64,000 bases of DNA from Atrina japonica (GCA_030159075.1 BROG01000377.1:242001-306000); one strand, 5' to 3'; positions 11,921-33,162 are shown, numbered from the stretch's first letter. Numbers and translations are program-made. The notes: generated by a model not told the origin, from the sequence alone.

Positions 11921-13217
11921 GGTGCACGCTACATCCTACCCTAGATGTCCAGATTGGAACTCTTCAGTGTATATTAATACTCTTCAGCGACGATGGATGC
12001 TATTAAAAACTAAACTATATAAATATTTTAATAAAAAATCAGGATCTGTACATTTTGACTGGATTGATGGCTAACTTTTTGATTGTAGATTGACTTTAGT
12101 GAGTATGATAATTCGCCGCCAGGATATATTTCAAATTAAGTTAGAAAGTAGTATATGGAAGGAGCTGTTAGTTTCTTTGAACGCGGAAGTAATGACGTAG
12201 TAATTTTATTTGAGGCAAAAACGCTATTAAATTTCAGATATGAAAGTGATGTTGGTTTGTTTCATAAATAATCAGCATCAAAATTTTTTTAATGCAATTA
12301 AGGTATAATACCGCGATTCGTATTTTTTGTAGAGACATAGACATAAGAAATGAAATAACGATAAGTGGGAGACATTAGTCGAAATGATGGGAGCAATCAT
12401 TACGTGATTGCTTTTGATTTTGATAAGAGCATGATATCCTATTATATAAGTTTAGTGGACGATGGAAATTTGGAACAAAATGTTTTTTTATCATTTAAAA
12501 TGATTTCGTTTGTGCAAAACGGAATAAATATAACACCGAAAACGAAATGTGTCGTATGAAATATTGATGATGATTGGGAGAACAACAAAGTGAAAACGGG
12601 TCGGACGATTTACCGAAACAGACCTTAATTACCGAAGCACACCATTTTTACTTTTATTTCGACATAAAAACTGTAGTACATGTAGTACATGTTAAAGTCT
12701 ACATATAATAAAATGTTACTTTTAACACGAGTTTTGTGTAATAATGGATAAAGTACTGTCTGTGAACTTGGTGTTAGTTGACGAGAAATCGCCGTTAAAT
12801 TAGTTCTGTTGACTCTATTTTCACAAAAATGTTATCTGGTGGGACTTTTTGTCGTAATAGATATTAAGTAACTGAAAGCTTGCATTCATTTATTCCCAAA
12901 CATCCTTTGAAATACCTTTGGCGGCGAATTGATGCTTTGCATCAAGTTTTTTCTTGTATTATATTAATAGTGAACATCCAGCGATCCAGAATCTGACATC
13001 CAGTCATCCGGATCTGTACATTTTGACGGGATTGATGGGTAATGCTGAATTTTGACTTTAGTTTGACTTTAGTGTATATGATACTGTATTCAGAGTGAAC
13101 ATACAGTTTTTCAGTGTTGAAGATAAGAAACCATTGCATCGACACTGAAGAGTTACAATATAGGCTACACTGAAGTGTTCCAATCTGGACAGCTAGGGTA
13201 GGATCTAGCGTGCACCC
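11921..13217. mobile_element. 1.3-kb long-TIR element
   Basis: The left end ggtgcacgctacatcctacc and the right end (inverse) agree in 47 of 50 bases (11921-11970 and 13168-13217), and the similarity extends to about 90 bp. A direct repeat (ggatctgtacattttgac with flanking) is at 12042 and 13009. The interior has short frames only (64 codons at 12365-12559). Superfamily unknown. Confidence 0.7.
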
Positions 13218-13676
13218 CTTTTCTCAGTTGTTTATCATATAATGCAGATGTCGGGGAAAATGCTAAACGTTTGTGATATCAAGATTAAAGTGTATGCAAG
13301 ATTTAACAGATTAATTAAAAAGCGTTGGAGAAATTTGGTTTATTCTTCGGTGTTTTTTGATACAATGGAAATTGTAATTAAGAGTTGTTAATTTATCAAA
13401 ACTTATGTGTTTAGTTCCGTTTGCTTGGAAGATATATTGTTATATCTGAGAATCACTCACTTGCAAACTTACTTGCGGCGAAATGGGAAAATGATATTTG
13501 TACACATTTTCCAAACCAATATGTGGTCGATATGGATTATAGAGAAAAGTTTGGGGATAATCATATAACTCCTAATTGTTTTGTGGGATATTATATTAAT
13601 CCTAATGGTTGACGGGAATATTATACATTTATTGCCCTTGTATGAGGGAAATATTTTTTTCACCATAAGCCAACTC
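13218..13676. other. No gene seen
   Basis: Short frames only (63 codons at 13421-13612). Confidence 0.5.
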
Positions 13677-13838
13677 ATATACGGCCATTGAGAAGTGAGG
13701 GTTCTTTAACGTGCCGACACCTACTGTAACACGGGACCCCGGGTTTTACTGTCTTATTCGAAGGACAGAAAAAGTCAGCCCCCACCGCCGAGGCTCGAAC
13801 CCGCGACTCCCGGTTACCGTGGAGCCACGACGGCTCCC
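13677..13838 (-). mobile_element. SINE variant with a different tRNA-like head
   Basis: The body matches the other copies (gtgccgacacctactgtaac on the plus strand), but the head reads gtcgtggctccacggtaacc with B-box gggttcgagcctc, unlike the ctcagtcggtag head elsewhere. The tail is missing. Confidence 0.7.
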
Positions 13839-14171
13839 TGCATGATAATTTATGATTGATATGTTTTAGGTTTCTCGGTCATATGTCCGATAACAACGTG
13901 TGACGTCACTACACTTACACAATTTAGGTCAACCGGACGTATTTTGCACATGAAGGTATACCTACGATATCCATTTGTGTCGCACACGTGCGCATGTGTT
14001 TTTGTTAATGTCGATTTCAAAGAGTTTTCGCGGCAATGAATGGTATTTTAAAGCAGATTGAACGATTTTATGATACAAAATAATTTTATGAAATGTTGGA
14101 GAACCTCTAATTTCAAATGATCTACGCTTTTTCCTTTCCCCAGAGATAGACCTCGAGATCGTCGACATGAT

Positions 14172-14546
14172 TTAACCACTGTGTCATTGCCACTGCTGGT
14201 GGACCGTTTGAGTCCCTGAGGGTAAACATAAACCTAGTACCTGGCATTTCGGTACCAGTCGATTATTGTATACTCAAGTAATATTTCGCATTGATAAAAC
14301 CAGTTTAATTCCTAATTCTTCAAAATCTAAGATTTATTATTATAAGACTTATTTTCACAGCGGTTACTCTATAACGCATTTTGCTATGCATTTAGTTTTA
14401 TTATTTGGCTTTCTATGATACCACGTTCTTTTTAGAAAATATGTATCATTTATGAATTGGAGCTTACACAATGAAGTCTAATAATAGCCAGAAAAGATCG
14501 TCTTGAGCATTATAACTTTGGTATTATGTTTATAATATTTAAACAT
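14172..14546 (+). repeat. Dispersed repeat family R2
   Basis: Begins near ccactgctggtggaccgttt, has aacataaacctagtacctgg, and ends ataactttggtattatgttt plus ataatattta. About ten copies occur in the window. No coding capacity and no TIRs seen; nature unknown. Confidence 0.7.
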
Positions 14547-14744
14547 TAAGCCTGTCTAATAAACTTCTTATTAGTTTCCGTGAAAAAAGGATAAGACGAC
14601 GCCTGCAGGTTAGTGTATGGATTATTTAATTGAACAGATAGATATACAGATTCATTTATTGTTTGAGAAACATCAGAAATTAGTTTATTTTGCTTTACGA
14701 GTCCAATTCTGATGGCGTTATTCTTGATCTGAAATAAAAAGGCA

Positions 14745-14830
14745 AACATTTTTGGATATAGAACATCAAGTACAAGTAGTAAAAGTAGAAAAAAAATTTG
14801 TAAGCACAACTAATGCCTCTTTAATGAGGA
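14745..14830. mobile_element. Family H MITE, right-end fragment
   Basis: atcaagtacaagtagtaaaa followed by cacaactaatgcctcttta. Confidence 0.55.
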
Positions 14831-14957
14831 ATGACTACCATAATTTTACATCGTGGATTTTTAGATATATCAGAATATTCGAGAAGTACGTTTTCGTATG
14901 TATTACACATAATTATACCAAACTATTAACTGCCAAGTGGTCAAGGTGGAATTTGCA

Positions 14958-15090
14958 AATCTGGTGAACATTGAACAAACATGGACCTCCAGAAGAAAAA
15001 GAGGTGGGATCTGCTGTTAAGGTTGAGAAAGCACCTCCTGTCGACCGGTCACATTCGACGCGAGTCCACAGTTAAATTCAGATAAAACAT
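14958..15090 (-). mobile_element. Penelope-like family 1, 3' tail (diverged)
   Basis: Contains acatggacctcc, gaggtgggatc and cctgtcgaccggtcacattc in the family order. Lies just past the stop of the cysteine-rich gene. Confidence 0.7.
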
Positions 15091-15199
15091 GTAAGGAGTT
15101 AATCCTTGTGACAATCAGTATAACCAATTAAAAAACTTCTATCGAGCATGTGATTCAACTTTTCAGTTAGCTAAGCATTGTAATTGCAAACAGAGTCAT

Positions 15200-15202
<3 letters not shown>

Positions 15203-15275
<73 letters not shown>
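15203..15275. repeat. (AT)n microsatellite
   Basis: Pure AT, directly adjoining the 40-bp tandem array. Confidence 0.97.
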
Positions 15276-15279
<4 letters not shown>

Positions 15280-15407
15280 ACTTACAATTATAAACACACG
15301 CATGTTCCATCAAAACAATACTTACAATTATGAACGCACGCATGCTCCATCAAAACAATACTTACATTTATAAACACACGCATGTTCCATCAAAACAATA
15401 CTTACAA

Positions 15408-24374
<8,967 letters not shown>

Positions 24375-24425
24375 GTTAACTTTTGTCACGAGTGTAGAAA
24401 TGCCGATATAAGAGTGAGATGATCA

Positions 24426-24432
24426 ATATATA
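24426..24432 (-). promoter_or_regulatory. Putative TATA box for the cysteine-rich gene
   Basis: The minus strand reads ctatatatt about 52 bp before the exon 1 ATG, so an mRNA start near 24400 is plausible. The same box occurs in the duplicated unit at about 25831-25838. This is a motif match only. Confidence 0.35.
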
Positions 24433-25474
24433 GCGGTTTGTAAGAAGCAAGACAGATTTAATTCCAGGCGTGGCAAGTTCAACGAATTACACAGATAAGA
24501 AAGATTATACCAATACGCCATTCAGTTAACGTTATGTCCCATGTGACATTCAAAGTAACACCTTGTTACACGATCATTTCATATGTACAATCACTGCGCT
24601 CGAACACAGCAAACTGACTCATTACTCAAGCTCAGTTAACTTTTCATGGATTTTGAGGTAAATCACAAAATATCTCGGTTGAACCTCGCAATGTTTGTAC
24701 ATTGATGAACTTTGGTATTGTTAATACTATTAGCAACGGTGGTGTATGATAGCTGTCATCATGGCTATGTGTATCAGTTTGATGTATTTACCTTCTGAAA
24801 TGTTATGTTTTGTACAGAATGTTAGTATACCTGGCTCAATTATTATGGTGTTTTGCTGGTATATACTGACTGAAATCGTTCGTTTAAAATGGCGGCCGTT
24901 ACCTAAATTACGGTATGAAGCAAACCTCATTTTTCAGCGCGACAACACCATCTGAGTCCTATCTGCGTTTTATTCAGAAAACTTAAGAACTTTTTACCCT
25001 CAGAGTTGTCCTGTGACTGGTCTTGGTGTTTTATACCTTGTAGGTCTTCTAGGTAGGTGTAATAAACCTTTCGTATCATTTTTGGAACATGGTGTTTCAT
25101 TCTGCGGAACGCTGCCACCGTCAGCTGCCTTTCCTTAGTGTTTATGTTGGTGGTATAGGACATATATTTCCGGATGTTACGTTTAATCTCCTGTGTGGTC
25201 CAGGGAAGTTATATTTTCCTTCTGATTATTTTACAAGGAACATGTAATGAGATTCCTGTGAGGACGGCGTCCATTAGTTCGATCCTTTGTAGGTTTATGG
25301 TCTTGGCCAATCTCCTACACAGAGTTGTCGGTCCTTGTACTCCTAACCAAACTCTGTCAACGTCTCGACGTTTGCCAATTTCTGGCAAAATATATCAATC
25401 AACTACAGATGTTATTCTTTAGATGGTATTGGTCTATTTGCACATAATTTTAGTGCTGGGGACTATATTTTTGT

Positions 25475-26884
25475 GAAAATTGCTTGAGAAACCAAGGTTT
25501 GGCACTTTTTAAAAAAAAGTATTGTTGTGTATAGCTCTTATTTTTTTAATAGTAAACGTAGAAACAAATCGATAAAATATTTTTTGTAAACAAAGCTAAT
25601 GTCCCTTTAATTCTAATTAATGTAGCTATTCTTTCTTAAATGCGTGTAGAAAAGTTGAAAAAGTAGTACTCCTCATTATTTAAAATAGCTATTGATATAA
25701 CATAACAGTATGAAAAAATTTTGCATACTGTATTTAAACATATCTGCCTGGAGAAATATTATAATACTTGTCAACAACATGTTAACTTTTGTCACGAGTG
25801 TAGAAATGCCGATATAAGAGTGAGATGATCAATATATAGCGGTTTGTAAGGAGCAAGACAGATTTAATTCCAGGCGTGGCAAGTTCAACGAATTACACAG
25901 ATAAGAAAGATTATACCAATACGCCATTCAGTTAACGTTATGTCCCATGTGACATTCAAAGTAACACATTGTTACACGATCATTTCATATGTACAATCAC
26001 TGCGCTCGAACACAGCAAACTGACTCATTACTCAAGCTCAGTTAACTTTTCATGGATTTGAGGTAAATCACAAAATATCTCGGTTGAACCTCGCAATGTT
26101 TGTACATTGATGAACTTTGGTATTGTTAATACTATTAGCAACGGTGGTGTATGATAGCTGTCATCATGGCTATGTGTATCAGTTTGATGTATTTACCTTC
26201 TGAAATGTTATGTTTTGTACAGAATGTTAGTATACCTGGCTCAATTATTATGGTGATTTGCTGGTATATACTGACTGAAATCGTTCGTTTAAAATGGCGG
26301 CCGTTACCTAAATTAAGGTATGAAGCAAACCTCATTTTTCAGCGCGACAACATCATGTGAGTCCTATCTCCGTTTTATTCAGAAAACTTTTTATGGGAGT
26401 TTTTACCCTCAGAGTTGTCCTGTGACTTGTCTTGATGTTTTATACCTTGTAGGCCTTCTAGGTAGGTGTAATAAACCTTTCGTATCATTTTTGGAACATG
26501 GTGTTTCATTCTGCGGAACGCTGCCACCGTCAGCTGCCTTTCCTTAGTGTTTATGTTGGTGGTATAGGACATATATTTCTGGATGTAACGTTTAATCTCC
26601 TGTGTGGTCCAGGGAAGTTATATTTTCCTTCTGATTATTTTACAAGGAACATGTAATGAGATTCCTGTGAGGACGGCGTCCATTAGTTCGACCCTTTGTA
26701 GGTTTATGGTCTTGGCCAATCTCCTACACAGAGTTGTCGGTCCTTGTACTCCTAACCAAATTCTGTCAACGTCTCGACGTTTGCCAATTTCTGGCAAAAT
26801 ATATCAATTAACTACAGATGTTATTCTTTAAATGGTATTGGTCTATTTGCACATTGTTTTAGTGCTGGGGACTATATTTTTGTG
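25475..26884. repeat. Tandem segmental duplication, unit 2
   Basis: Second copy of the 1.4-kb unit. Both ends fall on a short shared tract, tatttttgtgaaa, so microhomology-driven duplication is plausible. It carries the dead-donor copy of exon 1. Confidence 0.9.
25744..25780 (-). pseudogene. Duplicated signal-peptide exon with dead splice donor
   Basis: This is an identical copy of the 37-nt exon 1 inside the second unit of the tandem duplication, with the same upstream TATA-like box. The base pair after the exon is AT instead of GT on the minus strand, so normal splicing from it should fail. Confidence 0.6.
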
Positions 26885-27111
26885 AAATGTTTCCTTACTC
26901 TCTGTAATTTGGTTTTCATCTTCATTTTGAGGGTTACATGATCACATGTTTTTGGACTTCTATCTAGATTTTGACAGAAACTGATTCGGAGAGCAAGGAC
27001 TGACAACTCTGTAAGAGATTGGTTCTTGTCATTTGAGTTCTGTAAAAAAGTGACTATACAGTCGGTAATGCGTGTTTTCAATTTGTCACCAAGGACCCCC
27101 TCCGATGTCAC
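26340..27111 (-). pseudogene. Degenerate coding-like repeat, unrecognised
   Basis: The minus strand keeps long frames: 27111-26872 (DKLKTRITDCIVTFLQNS, LTELSVLALR) and 26572-26375 (TKERQLTVAAFRRMKHHVP, KVYYTYLEGLQGIKHQ). The lower one is present in both units of the tandem duplication. The basic, Tyr-rich composition suggests part of a retroelement protein, but I cannot name it. Stops separate the pieces. Confidence 0.4.
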
Positions 27112-27424
27112 ATGCCTTCAGCTTCTTTTTTAATTACGAGAAAAGCTTTAAAGAGATCTTCTGTACCCTCTCTGTCTAACCCTGTCTAAGATTTAATTAG
27201 GGTATATCACTATCATTCATATCATTTATCAGCCATTTCTCATTGTTAGCTATTTGACTGACTTTATCATTTGGTAAAAACTGCTGATTATGTTTTTGAT
27301 ATTCTCCAAGACTTACTTCGAGTCATTATACGAACATGTTGATATAACATTTGATTGAATCACACAATTTACGAATACATTTGATGTAAAACATTCACAC
27401 ATAAACTAACACCACTTTACAAAA

Positions 27425-27494
27425 ATTAATCACAAATAGACACACACCCATACACACGCACACGCACGCACATACACACACACACGCGCGCGTT
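27425..27494. repeat. Imperfect (CA)n/(CG)n tract
   Basis: cacacacccatacacacgca and following. A (TG)n-rich partner region lies at 27903-28035. Confidence 0.85.
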
Positions 27495-27902
27495 ATTATT
27501 GATTTCATTTCGTATAATGCATAACAAACCAAATCCAGTCACAATGCTGACCCAAATTCTGAACTTTTACGACATATTATGGTTCTGAATTCTAGAGAGG
27601 TCAATGTTGTATAGTGCCCCTTGTTTTTTCTTGCAGATTTTGATTTTGTCAACACACTAGCGTCATGTGCACTCACGGAAATTCGTCAACATCTATTTTG
27701 ATATTGATTCAGTTTAAGTGTGTAAGGAAAACCTTTGCAGATATTTTTATCCGCTGTATAAACTTATGCAGTACTGTTTAGAGTTGCTAGATCCATGCCA
27801 AAGTTTTAATAACATGACCAAATCCGCTGTTGTCTGTTAAACATTTTGTATGCATAGCAAAATGATGTTATACAGTGTATATATGCCTGTTTGTATGTCT
27901 TA

Positions 27903-28035
27903 GATGTGTGTGTGTGTGTGTGTGTGTGTGTTTAAGTGTCTAGATGTGTGTGAATGTGTGTGAATGTGTATGTCTCTCTGTGTGCGTGTCTAAGTTTCTC
28001 AAAGTGTGCATATCTAAGTTTCTCTGTGTGTGTTA
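27903..28035. repeat. (TG)n-rich degenerate tract
   Basis: Pure TG at about 27905-27930, then degenerate tgtgtctaagtttctctg units. Confidence 0.85.
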
Positions 28036-28360
28036 TAACAACCGTATGTATCAATTCAGCAATTCGGTCAGTTTGTAAACAAGCACAATCCTTTGGTGAA
28101 TTCTTATTGACCTTCTACTCTCAACAGAACGAATTTTTATTACAACAGAGATAAGCTATCGTAAGAATTATATTCGCAGACTTCGTCGAGATAATTCTAA
28201 ATGTGTACCGTCCCTAGGAATTCTTATGTAAACCTGTATATGTAAATAAAATGAATATGAGCTTGGAAAATGTACATTGTTGTTTTGACTTGCAATTGTC
28301 TTAAAACGAAACGATTCAATTTTAAGTTCATCTATTACAAAGACACGAAAATCATTTTGT

Positions 28361-28794
28361 AAAGGGACATTAGCTGTATTCACCCAGCAAACGTTTTTCG
28401 ATCTTTTCTACTTTTATTACTTCTACTTGATAAACAATAACAAATAAGAGTTATACACAGGTATATAAAAAATCTGATATTCCTATATATTTTGTTAAAA
28501 TTAGGTCAGGTCCAGTGTCATATTTATATACAAATAATAATGATGAGTTTTTCAAATAAGAGCTATACACAGACATAAACAATCTTATTCCTATATATTC
28601 TGTGTAAATAATCATATACAAATAGTAAGGTCGAGATAATAAATTCCAAGTGAAAAAGAGCCAAACCCGGGTTTCTGAAGCTATGTTCACAAAATATAAA
28701 GTATATCAAGATTTTATTTGCCTGTGTATATCTCCTTTTTGTTATTGTATGTCAATCAAAGTTGTAAAAAGGGGGAAACAACTAATGCCCCTTT
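28361..28794. mobile_element. Long-TIR MITE family H
   Basis: Begins aaagggacattagctgta and ends aactaatgcccctttaa, with largely self-complementary halves. Confidence 0.75.
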
Positions 28795-28942
28795 AAGCAC
28801 ACCAAAAATTTCCTTATCTCCTTTTGCTTGGTTACTTTTGTCGCTCTGGAAATAAAGTTTCACTGATTCGGAAAAGTCAACTGCTTCAAGTCGCGTCACT
28901 ATCATCTATCCGAGTTGCGGATTTATGTGGATACAGGATAAC

Positions 28943-29300
28943 GGGGCATTAGCTGTGTTTACCAAAACAAATTGTTTCGAATTTTTCTACTTTTACTAAT
29001 TGTACTTGATGTACAATAACAAATAACAGCTATACACAGGTATAAAAATTTTGATATTCCTATATATTTTGTGAAAATAAGGTCAGGTCCAGTGTAGTAT
29101 TGAGATACAAATAGTAAGGCTGAGTTATTCAATTTCAAGTGAAAAAGTGCCAAACCTGGGTTTCTCAAGCAATTTTCATACGATATATAGGAATTTAATT
29201 TTTTTTTATGCCTGTGTATATTTTTTTTGTTACTGTAAATTAATCTAAGTGGTAAAAAAGGTAGAAAGAAAATTTTGAAAAAATCACAGGTAATGCCCCT
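28943..29300. mobile_element. Long-TIR MITE family H
   Basis: Begins ggggcattagctgtgtttac and ends cacaggtaatgcccctt. The halves are inverse (tatacacaggtataaaaa versus tttttatgcctgtgtata). Confidence 0.8.
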
Positions 29301-29439
29301 TTAAATAGCGTGCCCCTTTAAATAAAGTGCAACACGCAACGTGAGACGGTACCTCAGTTTCGAATGTTCATCAGCGGCTTTGTAAGGAACAATCCGTTTT
29401 CAAAGTAAAATTGAAGAAGTACCGATCAATAATCAATAC

Positions 29440-29935
29440 TCAAGTCCATTATAACACAACGAATTAGATGTGCATATGGTCTCAATATGAAGAACAATTA
29501 CAAATCCCAAACGGGATAAGACCATGTGTCCGGGAGGAGTCAGCTTCTTCTGTTAGCATGCCACACCCGTCGCAAATGTTCCTTGGAAACCTTTCTAGTT
29601 TGATAAACGGGTCAAAGTCGGTAAAAAGGTCAAGTTTGGTGATGAGGTCAAGTTCAGTGAAAAGCATGATTGGTGAAACGGAGTCACTGTCTGTGGCCGT
29701 GATCCAGAATACTATCTAATATCTCTGAGAGGGGGACTTCATAATGTTTAACAAGATCCCCGTATCGACCATAAAATTTCTTAAACGACGACTGCAAGCG
29801 TTTAACAACGTAACCTTGTGTAAGTAGGTTATTGACTAGTCGTTTAGCTCTAAGAATAAAACATTCATAAGAAGAGCATGCCCTGGCATAACGTATAAGT
29901 TGTGAAATGAAAACGCCATAGCATTATACTTGTAT
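29440..29935 (-). mobile_element. Penelope-like family 2, C-terminal fragment plus 3' tail
   Basis: The minus strand from about 29930 reads ISQLIRYARACSSYE, then KKFYGRYGDLVKHYEVPLS, with a stop near 29680. This is the same domain as in family 1 but clearly a different sequence. The tail below it (to about 29440) contains aacgggataagaccatg on the plus strand, and it recurs at 49935-50160. Confidence 0.75.
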
Positions 29936-30252
29936 ATAACAGTGAGAAAAAATGTAAATTATAACACAGAAAGAGCATCATATTTTAATTGATTTGTATG
30001 TAATTTCTAACTAAAATTAAATTTAAGGTTAAAAATCGAAATTCATATGCATTCACAAATATAAACTTGCAATAACATACATAAAAAACATTCAATTATA
30101 CATACAAACATACTTAAATATATACATACATACATGTAATGAAAGCACAATTAACAAGTTAATAATTGAAGCGAAGACATAACAACCATAAATGAGACAT
30201 AGTGAAAAAGGGCGAATTTAAGACTGGATGAATATGTTTTTGTCGTCCATAG

Positions 30253-30254
<2 letters not shown>

Positions 30255-30348
<94 letters not shown>
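30255..30348. repeat. (AT)n microsatellite
   Basis: Ends in a short palindrome, ccgtttatatataaacgg. Confidence 0.97.
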
Positions 30349-30349
<1 letters not shown>

Positions 30350-30465
30350 GCCCGTTTATATATAAACGGACTACAAACTTACCCCCAAAATTATTGTTGT
30401 ATCAATACGTGTATTTCTTTTACAGAGGCCAAAATGAGACATATTAAAACGAAAATCCAACTGGT

Positions 30466-30718
30466 GATTAAAACGTCGATAAAAAGGATCAATTTCATAT
30501 GTATCTTTTGTCAAACAGTATCTAAATTAGGCGCCCATTTATTCTGGTCTTATAGATTTTATAATTAGATTTGTTTTCAAATCGACAAATCAAATGGTTG
30601 ATTAAAACGTCGATAAGAAGAATCAATTTCATTTATTTCTTTTGTAAAACAATATCTAAATTAGGCGCCCATTTATTCTTGTGTTATAGATTTTATAATT
30701 AGATTTGTTTTCAAATCA
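30466..30718. repeat. 134-bp tandem duplication
   Basis: gattaaaacgtcgataaaaa at 30466 and gattaaaacgtcgataagaa at 30600, both running to attagatttgttttcaaatc. Confidence 0.9.
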
Positions 30719-30807
30719 ATATAACTGAAATCATATATGAAATCTATTTTATTGAAGGATAAGTCATTTCAACAATAAAAAAAGTCTTAATTGATGTTCT
30801 TTCATAC

Positions 30808-30965
30808 AGATTATAAGCTCCTCACCGGTTCCTGGGAGGACTATAGCTTTGCGTTTTGTCCGTCCGTCCTGCAGTCTTTCAGTCCTTCCGTCTGTCTGTC
30901 CTTTTGTTTTGTCCAGGCCACATCTTCCTAAATTCTTGAACTAGTTTTATTTAGGGTGGCTGTTT
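30808..30965. repeat. Mollusc-type dispersed repeat fragment
   Basis: agctcctcaccggttcctgg then tttgtccgtccgtcctgcag, resembling the gtccgtccgt blocks at 6041. Weak. Confidence 0.4.
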
Positions 30966-31034
30966 ACCGATTTTTGAATGTCTGTGTGTTTTAGGCACAT
31001 TGATGCTTTGTGAATGGAAGTACTGTTACGCAAT

Positions 31035-31195
31035 AAAATTCTCAGATACCAAAGTATAAAACTTCAGGATGTCCAGGACACATACGTGTATATACAAATC
31101 TGGTAAAATTGAAAGACGGATCTCTGGAAATCAAAAGGTGGGGTCAGGTGCCATGTAGGAGTAAGCATCCCCTGTTGACCGGTTACACTTTAATG
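31035..31195 (-). mobile_element. Penelope-like family 1, 3' tail
   Basis: attctcagataccaaagtat through cctgttgaccggttacac. A short repeat of its inner end (gaccggttacactttaatgt) recurs at about 31355. Confidence 0.75.
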
Positions 31196-31722
31196 TCCAG
31201 TATTTCGAATAGCAGATGCACTAAGTATTCAGGTCATTTAAGGGTATGGTACTGAATTATGTGGAAAATGTTTTGTTAGTGAATGTGAATCCCGACAAAC
31301 ATCCATTTGATAAATCCTAAATTATCTTGGTAACGAATTTATTCCATCGCCGACCGGTTACACTTTAATGTCCAGTTTACCGTTTGACACTTCTTCATTT
31401 TACTTGCAATTACCGTATTCGACCCATTAAGCGCCCAGGCGCTACAACAATCCGGAAAAGCGGATGAGCGCTTAACGGAACCGATTTAATAGTCAAATTG
31501 ACGTAAAACTGTTATTTTTATAAAATACATGGGTAAAGTTGTTGTAGTTATTACAAAGGACATCTATTGATATTCTTCTTTTGCTGTTGTGGGCTATAGA
31601 TAAAGTGTTACTTACGGTTTTTCAGGTCCACATCTCCTTGTTAACCACCTGGAAAAGATTCTCGATCGTATGTAAAAGGGGGATAGGGATATTGGCGCAT
31701 AAAGGGTCGAATGCCGTACTTT

Positions 31723-31890
31723 GTTTCACAAAATGAATAGAATGTTGAGTTACCTGTTCATTAGCAATTGTTGAACAGTCTAGGTGGGTATGACCGGTTG
31801 ACAAGAGATGCTTATTCAAATGACACCTGATCTCACCTCTTGATCTTTCGGAAGTTCATGTTTTTCCAAAGTTCACCGGATCTGTATACT
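31723..31890 (+). mobile_element. Penelope-like family 1 end fragment, plus orientation
   Basis: Retains the last coding bases (gaatgttgagttacc), then gaccggttgacaagagatgc, cacctgatctcacctcttg and caccggatctgtat. Confidence 0.7.
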
Positions 31891-33162
31891 GTTTTCCTAC
31901 CATGATGCTGTAAAATACGTTTGTATCTGTAGTTTTTTTATATCATTCGATGCTCAATTTTTGTAACACGTTGAAATGTTAAAATTGATCAATGTACTTG
32001 CAGTATTTTTATATACAGTTTCTTAATAAAATAAATACAACATCTTTAAAAACCTATCCTATTTCTACAGATCGTGTGCTTATCTCGTATTTCTGACATG
32101 TCTTACAAATTGAACCTCGCATACGTTAGGTTGTGGTTGATAACTTCTGTAGTGCTTCACGAAAACATATTAAGCCATTTTTTTTTCGTCGTATTAACCG
32201 TATTCCCATTTATCCGGACTAATCGCGAGAAAATTAAACAGAAGAAACTCAGAACTTTCTTTATAAGGTTTGAGTGCATTATACGAGGGATAATGCCATA
32301 TGTTACTGTTTTTAGATGCAATCAATTACAGTTTGGTGCTTCCGGAAGACATTTGATTTACGCCGTGTCTAGTGGGCACTTACATAATTGCTTAACAAGG
32401 AAATGAACATAACATTAAATATTTTACATCATTATTTTATGCGTACTCTTTAATCAGTTTTTGTGGGGTTTTAGCATGTTAGCATACCAATTGTATACGT
32501 AACAAAAGGTTATCAACTCCGAAAGACTAAGCAATTAAATATGGAAATAAAACATTTTGTAACCAGAACGGGAAATATTTTGAATAAATATATTCATGTA
32601 CAAACATACATAAACATGACGTAGGAAAGCCAGCCAATGATTCATATCATACCCCAATTTTTTGCGGAAAACCTTAATCAATTAACCTACACAAAAGAAT
32701 TTAACTATATCTGTGAATCAATTTTCGTAAAAGTTTTATGCGTTGGACATTTTCAAGAAAGATGAACGTATACTGCAAACTCGTGAGGCACACTAGAGCA
32801 TCATGCGGTTATTTATATTTCCATGTGGCACGAAAACTAGAAGCGATTATAAATTGTTTATAAACATATGTAATGGAACAAGAATCAAGTTTCTCTTTGA
32901 ATTTTTAAGTCGCGTTTATTTTCTATCAGCCGTTGGTATTGAGAAACGTCCATTTTGATATTCTCGTTTTTTCACGAAAGTAAAGTCAGTGTGTAGCCTC
33001 AACGTGATGGTATTCTCTGATTGGTCTGTACAATTTATACAGAGGTGAAGAGACCAATGAACTCATTGCCTTCCAGTCCTCGAGAAACGATAGTGGATAG
33101 AAGGCGGTGATTCTTTTTTTATTTTCATTTACCATTTATATTCTTTAGTCTTTTCGTTAGTC
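31891..33162. other. No supported gene
   Basis: A 110-codon plus frame at 32074-32406 has a basic segment (KIKQKKLRTFFIRFECIIRG) but no recognised domain. The rest is unique. Confidence 0.4.

Noticed and set aside
14546..14809. 87-codon minus-strand frame downstream of the cysteine-rich gene as an extra exon
   Set aside because: It overlaps an R2 end and a MITE fragment, has no cysteines in the module pattern, and follows the stop codon.
24746..26360. Plus-strand frames of 69 and 82 codons present in both duplication units
   Set aside because: They are conserved only because the duplication is recent. The composition is not convincing and no splice or domain evidence was found.
32074..32406. 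110-codon plus-strand frame
   Set aside because: No recognised domain, in AT-rich sequence with no splice or promoter support. A chance or fossil frame is more likely.
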